Assembly (NCBI GenBank): GCA_023388635.1
Contig: JAEWFW010000054.1
Coordinates: forward strand, 1-17,330
Length of the DNA: 17,330 bases
Direction: 5' to 3'
Source of the DNA: Bacillota bacterium
GTDB taxonomy: Bacteria; Bacillota; Bacilli; Desulfuribacillales; Desulfuribacillaceae
The notes beneath the pieces are model-generated. The model was not told where the DNA came from. It saw only the letters and a list, made by a program, of their open reading frames with translations, and ran no database searches. This document shows, in pieces, positions 1 to 5,664 of the stretch (its first letter is position 1; every line of letters starts with the position of its first letter). Made by a program: the position numbers and the translations under genes.

Positions 1-294
1 GCGCAATATGCTGCTTAGTCTCTGTTGGCGCGCCATCAATAGAGTTTTTTGCTCGCATAAGCACCGCAGGCGGGAGGGTTCATTTTGCATGACAAGTTTG
101 ATTTTCTCCAGTGAAAAGTCGAGTTCACGGAAAAACAGGATTTGTTGAAGCGTTTCAAGCTGTTTGTCACTGTAATACCTGTATCCATTTTCCGCAATTC
201 TTTCCGGCATAAGCAATCCAATTTTCTGATAATGGTAAAGTGTTTTAATTGTTACACCAGATAGTTTCGCTACTTCATGTACTGTATACGACAT
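1..294 (-). CDS. MerR-family transcriptional regulator, TipA-like N-terminal part (truncated by window edge)
   Basis: Reading the minus strand from the ATG at 294 gives 98 codons open to the left edge; the C-terminus is outside the window. It begins MSYTVHEVAKLSGVTIKTLY and continues HYQKIGLLMPERI, then NGYRYYS, which is the winged helix-turn-helix signature of MerR proteins (residues about 3-40). A dimerisation-helix start follows (FFRELDFSLEKIKLVM, about 54-69). The start is fixed by a strong ribosome site, GGGAGGTG (complement of 301-308). In this family the N-terminus binds DNA and distorts an over-long promoter spacer, while the C-terminus binds a ligand or metal. Here the effector domain is missing, so TipAS, multidrug-sensor and other subtypes cannot be told apart. 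The closest feel is TipA/Mta-like. It is divergent from the response-regulator operon on its right. Confidence 0.9.
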   Translation of the reverse strand, partial: MSYTVHEVAKLSGVTIKTLYHYQKIGLLMPERIAENGYRYYSDKQLETLQQILFFRELDFSLEKIKLVMQNEPSRLRCLCEQKTLLMARQQRLSSILR

Positions 295-315
295 GCATTT
301 CACCTCCCAAGTGTT

Positions 316-346
316 ACTATAAAGTCCGACCTAAGGTTGGAGTCAA
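316..346 (-). promoter_or_regulatory. MerR-type autoregulated promoter with 19-bp spacer and dyad operator
   Basis: On the minus strand, TTGACT (341-346) and TATAGT (316-321) are separated by exactly 19 bp (322-340). The spacer carries an imperfect dyad, GTCCGACCT-A-AGGTTGGAG on the plus strand (324-342, 7 of 9 positions symmetric). The 19-bp spacer overlapping a dyad is the hallmark of promoters activated by MerR-family proteins, so the regulator just downstream probably controls itself. The expected transcription start near 309 leaves a very short leader of about 15 nt, beginning at the Shine-Dalgarno sequence. Confidence 0.85.
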
Positions 347-421
347 TATCTTTTTGAAAGTTATTTTTCGGATAGTTTATAGGCATCGTATATTATATCA
401 TGTTGTTTTATGCACTGCCTG

Positions 422-450
422 TCTGTTGAACATATCTTTTGGTATATAAT
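422..450 (+). promoter_or_regulatory. Possible promoter of the two-component/ABC operon
   Basis: A good -10 element, TATAAT (445-450), lies 133 bp before the response-regulator start in an AT-rich stretch. There is no convincing -35 at 16-18 bp; the only TTGAAC (426-431) is 13 bp away, too close. A weak -35 would fit a promoter that needs an activator. The remaining 351-420 bases are AT-rich and show no other clear element. Confidence 0.35.
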
Positions 451-494
451 AAAATCATTAAACAGAGGAGAAATGGTTACATAGGGAGAAGGAG

Positions 495-560
495 TTTCGA
501 AAGAAAGGGACTATGAAAGGAAAAGAATTTTGAAAGAAAGCGATTATGAGAGGGAAAGAA
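495..560 (+). repeat. Two 33-bp purine-rich tandem repeats ahead of the response regulator
   Basis: The units at 495-527 and 528-560 match at 28 of 33 positions. Each contains GAAAGAAAG followed closely by an ATG (513 and 546) and then GGAAAGAA or GGGAAAGAA. A third, more diverged partial copy (561-576, 12 of 16 matching) contains the real ribosome-binding site of the response regulator, and the stretch 462-494 looks like a still more degenerate copy. The ATG at 513 opens a six-residue frame (MKGKEF, stop at 531-533); the ATG at 546 opens a 22-residue arginine-rich frame that overlaps the real start. Confidence 0.75.
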
Positions 561-582
561 TTGCGAAGGAGAAGGAATTGCT

Positions 583-1266
583 ATGGGGAAAATAATTTTA
601 ATTATAGAAGATGATGAAAACTTAAACCGTGGTATAGGATTTACTTTTGAAAAGGACGGCTATCAAGTCATATCGGCAATCGACATTCATGAAGCAAGGA
701 AGATGCTGGAACGGCATAAACTAGACCTTGTGATACTGGACCTGGGACTTCCCGATGGAAATGGCATGGATTTATGCAGAGAAATTCGCACATATTCCAA
801 GGTGCCGGTGATAATGCTCACAGCCCGGGATTTGGAGACAGACGAAGTATCGGGGCTGCTGGCGGGAGCTGATGACTATATTACGAAGCCGTTCTCGCTA
901 TCTGTTCTGCGGGCACGGGTTGAAGCCTTGTTACGTCGTACAGAAACAGAAAGCCGCCATGTCATTTGCTCGGGGAAATATAGATTGGATACCGATCTAT
1001 GTAAATTTTTCCGAGGGGATCAAGAAATTCCTATCAGTGCTACGGAATATAGATTGCTTTCTTTCCTGATGACACATGCGGGACAAGTGCTGTCGAAAGA
1101 GCAGATCGTTTCTTCTTTATGGGATAGTGAAGGAAATTTTGTAGATGAAAATACCTTGCCTGTGAACATCAGCCGTTTGCGCGCCAAATTGGAAGATGAT
1201 CCGAAAAATCCGCAAACGATCAAGACGATCCACGGTATCGGATACATATGGAATGGAGGTGCTTAA
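583..1266 (+). CDS. OmpR/PhoB-family response regulator
   Basis: This 227-residue protein has the usual two-domain layout. The receiver domain (about 1-115) has the acidic pocket E9-D10-D11, the phosphoacceptor D53 in ILDLGLPDG, T80 in MLTARD and K102 in ITKPF. A winged-helix DNA-binding domain follows (about 125-225), with TEYRLLSFL, the recognition region NISRLRAKLEDD, and HGIGYIW near the end. The start at 583 sits behind GAAGGAGAAGG. The gene overlaps nothing, but its stop lies only 2 nt before the kinase start, so the two are translationally linked. It is likely phosphorylated by that kinase and acts on the ABC genes downstream, as in Bce/Vnc-type antibiotic-peptide response modules; the signal is unknown. 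Confidence 0.95.
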   Translation: MGKIILIIEDDENLNRGIGFTFEKDGYQVISAIDIHEARKMLERHKLDLVILDLGLPDGNGMDLCREIRTYSKVPVIMLTARDLETDEVSGLLAGADDYITKPFSLSVLRARVEALLRRTETESRHVICSGKYRLDTDLCKFFRGDQEIPISATEYRLLSFLMTHAGQVLSKEQIVSSLWDSEGNFVDENTLPVNISRLRAKLEDDPKNPQTIKTIHGIGYIWNGGA

Positions 1267-1268
1267 AG

Positions 1269-2240
1269 ATGGCATTTGAATTTACAAACGGAGCTGCTAC
1301 CATCGAATTAGCTGTTGGAATTGTAGTTGGCACGGCAATTGCTTTCTGTGTGCTGACCGCTTTTTTAAGCTACCGGTATGCGCGCAAGAATTTTGATGCG
1401 ATCGATGCTGTATTAGACCGTGTGCTGACGAAGAATACAGCGCCACCATTTGAAGTTACGAAAGACAACCGGATTTCTAAATTGACTCACAAAGCGATAA
1501 AAATCATACAAATGAATACATTAGACATCTCACAGACACAGCAGGAAAAACAAATTATTCAAAGTTTCTTGTCGGACATGTCTCATCAAATGAAAACGCC
1601 TTTATCGGGCGTTTCTATGTATGTAGACTTGCTATTAGAAGGGGATATCACGCAGGATGAGCAACAGGAATTTTTATCGCGCATCAAAGCAGGAACGGAG
1701 AAACTGCAATGGATGATGGACAGCCTCGTGAAAATGTCGAGATTAGAAGTCGGAGCGATTGAGTTGTCTCCTGTAGCGGCAAGTATCAAGCGAACGATTT
1801 CCGACAGTATCGGCAGCGTGTATGGAGCGTCAATGCAAAAAAACATTTCGATTCATACTGATTCATTCGAGGATATTTGTGTATTACATGACCGCAAATG
1901 GACAGGTGAAGCGATCACGAATATTCTAGAGAATGCCATCAAATATTCGTCGCAGAACGGGGAAATTCATATATCGTTAGACGTGCTGCCTATTTACACT
2001 AAAATCAGCATCACCGATCACGGCATTGGCATTGAACCGGACGAATGGAACGCTGTTTTCAAACGGTTTTACCGGGGTAGAAATGCCAAAATCGTCAATG
2101 GCGTCACCGTCGAAGGAGCCGGACTCGGGCTGTATTTGGCGTCTTTGATCCTGCAAAAGCAAGGTGGCTATGTGCTTGTCGATTCGAAACCGGGGCAATA
2201 TACAACTTTCTCTCTGTTCTTACAAAACTGTAAGAAGTAA
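1269..2240 (+). CDS. Sensor histidine kinase with a single membrane segment and no sensor domain
   Basis: The ATG at 1269 is chosen over an in-frame ATG at 1248 because GGAGGTG (1255-1261) is correctly spaced for it; the product is 323 residues. One hydrophobic segment (about residues 10-34, IELAVGIVVGTAIAFCVLTA) is followed directly by a linker and the HisKA domain with H106 in SDMSHQMKTPLSG. The HATPase_c domain has an N-box (NILENAIKY, N222), G1 box (DHGIGI, D250) and G2 box (GAGLGLYL, about 283-290). There is no extracellular loop large enough to bind a ligand and no HAMP or PAS domain. The cognate regulator is immediately upstream. Absence of a sensor suggests that the neighbouring transporter or another membrane partner supplies the signal. 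Confidence 0.93.
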   Translation: MAFEFTNGAATIELAVGIVVGTAIAFCVLTAFLSYRYARKNFDAIDAVLDRVLTKNTAPPFEVTKDNRISKLTHKAIKIIQMNTLDISQTQQEKQIIQSFLSDMSHQMKTPLSGVSMYVDLLLEGDITQDEQQEFLSRIKAGTEKLQWMMDSLVKMSRLEVGAIELSPVAASIKRTISDSIGSVYGASMQKNISIHTDSFEDICVLHDRKWTGEAITNILENAIKYSSQNGEIHISLDVLPIYTKISITDHGIGIEPDEWNAVFKRFYRGRNAKIVNGVTVEGAGLGLYLASLILQKQGGYVLVDSKPGQYTTFSLFLQNCKK

Positions 2241-2282
2241 ATCGGATTCTGTTATTAGAGTGTAAGAACTGCGGTTTATCAT
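2217..2282 (+). promoter_or_regulatory. Candidate response-regulator binding region and promoter ahead of the ABC genes
   Basis: The end of the kinase gene carries a perfect 8-bp inverted repeat, TTCTTACA-AAAC-TGTAAGAA (2217-2236). The half-site TGTAAGAA occurs again at 2261-2268, 32 bp further on, about three helical turns. It is followed by a possible -10, TATCAT (2277-2282), whose -35 (TTAGAG, 2255-2260, 16-bp spacer) is weak, as expected for an activated promoter. A repeated half-site before an ABC operon next to an OmpR-family regulator suggests an operator. Because the inverted repeat lies inside coding sequence, chance is possible. Confidence 0.45.
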
Positions 2283-2311
2283 AGAAGCATGGAGAAAGGA
2301 GGAATTGCCAT

Positions 2312-2989
2312 ATGGTAGTTTTAAAGACAGAGAGTTTGAAGAAGCATTACGGCAAAGAACCGAACACTGTCAAAGCACTAGACGGAATCGATTTAGAGAT
2401 ACGGGAAGGTGAATTTGTCGCTGTTGTCGGTACATCCGGTTCGGGAAAAAGTACGCTTCTGCATATGTTGGGAGGGCTTGACACACCGACGAGCGGAAAG
2501 GTGATTGTCAGCGGTAAGGACATTTCCAATATGACAGATGAAGAGCTGACAATCTTTCGCCGTAGAAATGTCGGGTTTGTATTCCAAAATTATAATCTCG
2601 TCCCGATTCTCAATGTCTATGAAAATATTGTCTTACCGATTGAGTTGGATGGGAATGCTGTCGATAAAGGATTCGTTGACAATATTATCGAAACATTGGG
2701 GCTTGCAGATAAGCAAAACAATCTTCCTAATAATCTTTCCGGCGGGCAGCAACAGCGTGTCGCGATTGCCCGCGCTTTAGCGACAAAGCCGTCGATTTTG
2801 CTGGCGGACGAGCCGACGGGAAACTTAGACAGCAAAACCAGCCAAGACGTTTTGGGCGTTCTGAAAATGACGTCCAGTAAATTTCATCAAACGATTGTGA
2901 TGATTACTCATAATGAGCAGATTGCACAGCTAGCCGATCGGGTGATTCGCATCGAAGACGGCAAAATCGCCACTGATGAGGGGCGGTGA
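2312..2989 (+). CDS. ABC transporter ATP-binding protein (LolD/MacB/BceA type)
   Basis: This 225-residue ATPase has every motif of an active ABC subunit: Walker A GTSGSGKST (40-48), Q-loop Q92, signature LSGGQQQRVAIARAL (142-156), Walker B ILLADEP (163-169) with catalytic E167, D-loop NLDS and switch H200 in MITHN. The sequence type (HMLGGLDTPTSG, FQNYNLVP, ADEPTGNLDSKT) belongs to the subfamily that drives FtsX-fold permeases rather than classical importers. A strong ribosome site (AAAGGAGG, 2295-2302) precedes the ATG. The stop is 4 nt before the permease start, so the two subunits are made together. It powers the membrane protein encoded next. Confidence 0.96.
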   Translation: MVVLKTESLKKHYGKEPNTVKALDGIDLEIREGEFVAVVGTSGSGKSTLLHMLGGLDTPTSGKVIVSGKDISNMTDEELTIFRRRNVGFVFQNYNLVPILNVYENIVLPIELDGNAVDKGFVDNIIETLGLADKQNNLPNNLSGGQQQRVAIARALATKPSILLADEPTGNLDSKTSQDVLGVLKMTSSKFHQTIVMITHNEQIAQLADRVIRIEDGKIATDEGR

Positions 2990-2993
2990 GTCT

Positions 2994-5546
2994 ATGAAAA
3001 ACAACAATCGAAGTGTTGTAAGAAAGTTGGCAAAGCGTGGCTTTTTTGCGAACCGCAGCCGCAATGCTTTTGCGCTGGTTGCGATTGTCTTGACGACGAT
3101 TTTAATTACGGCTGTGTTTACGATCGGTATCAGCCTTTCAGACGGTATGCAGCAGACTTTGATACACGCTTACGGACGCAGTACAGAAGTGGATTTTCAG
3201 TACCTCACTGAGGACGAAGTACAGCGGGTGGCGGCACACACATTGATTAGAGAATACGGTCTATCAAGATTGATCACTCAAACGAGTGAAGGGGTATTCC
3301 GCCAATTGCCTTGTGAAATCCACACGGCAGATGAGAAGTTTGCAGAATTTACTTTCAGCATGCCGACAACAGGCAAGTTGCCGCAAGCAGAAAATGAAAT
3401 TGCTTTGATGAGCTGGATATTAGATGCGATGGGTGTACCGCGGGAATTGGGACAGACTGTACATTTGGATTTCGATGTGAACGGACAGCCCTATAGTTTG
3501 GATTTCGTCGTGTCGGGATTTTGGGACAGTGATGTCAACCTCAATCCGTACGGTATAGCGTATATTTCTGACATATTAGCAGACAAACTGCTGATCGATG
3601 TTGATCCAGCGGAGACGCGCATGGGTGCCGGCTACTATGGTGTGACAAAGTTAACTGCCAATATCAATGGCAAGTTGTCTGAAATCGATCAAAATGTCGA
3701 TTCCATATTGCAAGATACGGGAATTGATTTCAAAGAAGCGGGCGTTTTGTTTAACGGCGCATACGATTCAGATCAGATGGACGCTGAAATGATAGCGGGA
3801 ATGGCATTGATAATCGCGATTATATTAGTCAGCGGCTACCTATTGATTTACAACATTTTCTATATATCGGTTATACGTGATGTCAAATTTTACGGTCTGC
3901 TGAAAACAATTGGCGCAACACAAAAACAGCTTAAAAGAATTGTCAATTTTCAGGCATTGCTGCTCAGCGCAATTGGCATTCCCATAGGGTTGCTGTTCGG
4001 ATATTTATTGGGAATTGTGATGATTCCGGTGTTGCTGAGCTTTATTACTATTGACTATACGGCGACATCGCCGAATCTCTGGATATTCCTGCTTGGGGCT
4101 GGGTTGGCATTGCTGACGGTGATGATCAGTTGTCACGGTCCTGCTAAAAAAGCAGCTAAGGTCAGTCCTGTAGAGGCGGTGCGGTATACGAATGTCGTTG
4201 CCATTTCAGGGAAAAAGACAAAGCGCGGCAGCGGCGGTGCGAAAATATCGCGCATGGCGTGGTCCAATCTGTTCCGCAGCAGAAAGAAGACGGCACTTGT
4301 CATCGCATCGTTGTCAATCGGGTTGATTTTATTTAACATCGTCTACACCTATGTCAACAGTTTTGACGTCAATAAATTTCTAGAGTCACATATTAACGGG
4401 GATTTTCTGATAGCTGACACTGATTATTTTAATTTAACAAAACTACATGCTCCCAGCTATACAGTGGATGAAGAGTTGTTGTCTGATGTTGAAACGTTAG
4501 ACGATGTTCAGGAAATTGCCAAAGTCTACTATGAGCAGGGGTTTGAAAAGGTAGAGACAGAAGGCAAAATCAGAGAAAAGATCAATGATTATTACCGCAA
4601 TGATCCTAGGATGCAGCGGGAGTTTCCGACAGAAGCCGAGATGGAAGCAAAGATTGCGAATATGAATCAAGAGTATTACATTCCGATTCAAATGTATGGG
4701 TTTGATCCATATTGGCTGGATAAATTGCAGGAAAATATCATTGAGGGAGATTTCGACAGAGAGAAATTCCTGTCCGGCGGCTATGCCGTAATCGGTGTCG
4801 ATCGGCAAAACTTTTTTGATATCGGCGATACGGTTGATTTTAATGTAGGATCGGAAGACGGTGAGCAAAGACAATATGAAGTGATGGCGAAGGTGGATCA
4901 CAGCGCCCTGCATTCTTTAAGTGCTCATTTTATTTCTATTCCCGGGTATTCGCTGTACTTGCCGTCTGCGGAATTTGAGCAATTGGTGAATGCCAATATT
5001 ATGTCGGCGACGGTGATTGCCGACGAAGATGCGGTCGAAAGGCTGCAAACGGAGATCGCCGCATTGTTAGCAGGTAACCCGGAGGTAGACTTTCGTTCGC
5101 GAGCCGATTATATTGCCGAGATGAACAGTGATAACCAGCAGTTTGCTTTGATTGGATTCACGCTGTGCGGTGTGATTTTGCTGATCGGCATCTTGAATTT
5201 TGTCAACACGACAATGACGAATATTTTTTCCCGCAGGCAGGAATTGGCGATGCTGCAAAGTGTGGGGATGACAGCCGGACAAGGTGAGAAAATGCTGATT
5301 TTTGAAAGTATGTATTATATGGGTATGACGTTGCTCCTCTTTGTCACAGTAGGATATGGTGTCAGTTACTTTGCAGTCCATACCGTAGTGCAAAACAGTG
5401 CTGCATACACATACCAATTCAGCTTTATGCCACTGGTCATTTGCTTTCCGGTGCTCCTGTTACTAAGTTATGTGCTGCCCTTGGGGGTATACAAAAATAT
5501 CGCTAAGGATAGTGTAGTACAACGGTTGCGTGAAAGTGAATCATAA
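2994..5546 (+). CDS. FtsX/MacB-type ABC permease with two large extracellular domains
   Basis: I start at ATG 2994, behind AGGGGCGGTGAG, rather than at the in-frame ATG 2976, giving 850 residues. By eye there are eight membrane segments: about 25-46, 266-290, 318-347, 361-381, 433-453, 717-742, 773-795 and 811-831. The layout is two repeats of one helix, a large external domain (about 47-265 and 454-716), then three helices. Each repeat carries the FtsX helix motif (GLLKTIGATQKQLKRI at about 301-316 and LAMLQSVGMT near 752). This fits mechanotransmission-type ABC systems such as MacB, LolCDE and FtsX, but not BceB, which has ten helices and one external domain. No MacA-like partner is encoded nearby. 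The substrate is unknown; export of, or protection from, a membrane- or wall-active compound is a reasonable inference. Confidence 0.92.
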   Translation: MKNNNRSVVRKLAKRGFFANRSRNAFALVAIVLTTILITAVFTIGISLSDGMQQTLIHAYGRSTEVDFQYLTEDEVQRVAAHTLIREYGLSRLITQTSEGVFRQLPCEIHTADEKFAEFTFSMPTTGKLPQAENEIALMSWILDAMGVPRELGQTVHLDFDVNGQPYSLDFVVSGFWDSDVNLNPYGIAYISDILADKLLIDVDPAETRMGAGYYGVTKLTANINGKLSEIDQNVDSILQDTGIDFKEAGVLFNGAYDSDQMDAEMIAGMALIIAIILVSGYLLIYNIFYISVIRDVKFYGLLKTIGATQKQLKRIVNFQALLLSAIGIPIGLLFGYLLGIVMIPVLLSFITIDYTATSPNLWIFLLGAGLALLTVMISCHGPAKKAAKVSPVEAVRYTNVVAISGKKTKRGSGGAKISRMAWSNLFRSRKKTALVIASLSIGLILFNIVYTYVNSFDVNKFLESHINGDFLIADTDYFNLTKLHAPSYTVDEELLSDVETLDDVQEIAKVYYEQGFEKVETEGKIREKINDYYRNDPRMQREFPTEAEMEAKIANMNQEYYIPIQMYGFDPYWLDKLQENIIEGDFDREKFLSGGYAVIGVDRQNFFDIGDTVDFNVGSEDGEQRQYEVMAKVDHSALHSLSAHFISIPGYSLYLPSAEFEQLVNANIMSATVIADEDAVERLQTEIAALLAGNPEVDFRSRADYIAEMNSDNQQFALIGFTLCGVILLIGILNFVNTTMTNIFSRRQELAMLQSVGMTAGQGEKMLIFESMYYMGMTLLLFVTVGYGVSYFAVHTVVQNSAAYTYQFSFMPLVICFPVLLLLSYVLPLGVYKNIAKDSVVQRLRESES

Positions 5547-5561
5547 GCAAAACTAAGCGTT

Positions 5562-5589
5562 TCCCGTCGAAAGACGGGATTGTTTTTTT
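5562..5589 (+). terminator. Intrinsic terminator of the two-component/ABC operon
   Basis: The 7-bp stem TCCCGTC/GACGGGA with a GAAA tetraloop (5562-5579) is followed by a run of seven T (5583-5589), 16 nt after the permease stop. Confidence 0.92.
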
Positions 5590-5600
5590 GTGGAGTTATT

Positions 5601-5630
5601 TTGTTTTTCACAAGATTTTTGTGGTATGAT
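5601..5630 (+). promoter_or_regulatory. Probable sigma-A promoter of polA
   Basis: TTGTTT (5601-5606) and TATGAT (5625-5630) are 18 bp apart, directly after the preceding terminator and 34 bp before the polA start codon. The -10 is good and the -35 moderate. Confidence 0.6.
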
Positions 5631-5664
5631 AGTTGCAGAATTAATACTTTTGGAGGTAACAATT

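Noticed and set aside
36..221. Minus-strand 61-residue open frame
   Set aside because: It lies inside the MerR gene in another frame; the MerR frame has the helix-turn-helix motif and the ribosome site.
249..449. Plus-strand 66-residue open frame over the divergent promoters
   Set aside because: It covers the MerR start and operator, has no ribosome site and resembles no family.
4497..4913. 138-residue minus-strand frame within the permease gene
   Set aside because: Shadow of a well-supported membrane protein gene; no ribosome site or recognisable motif.
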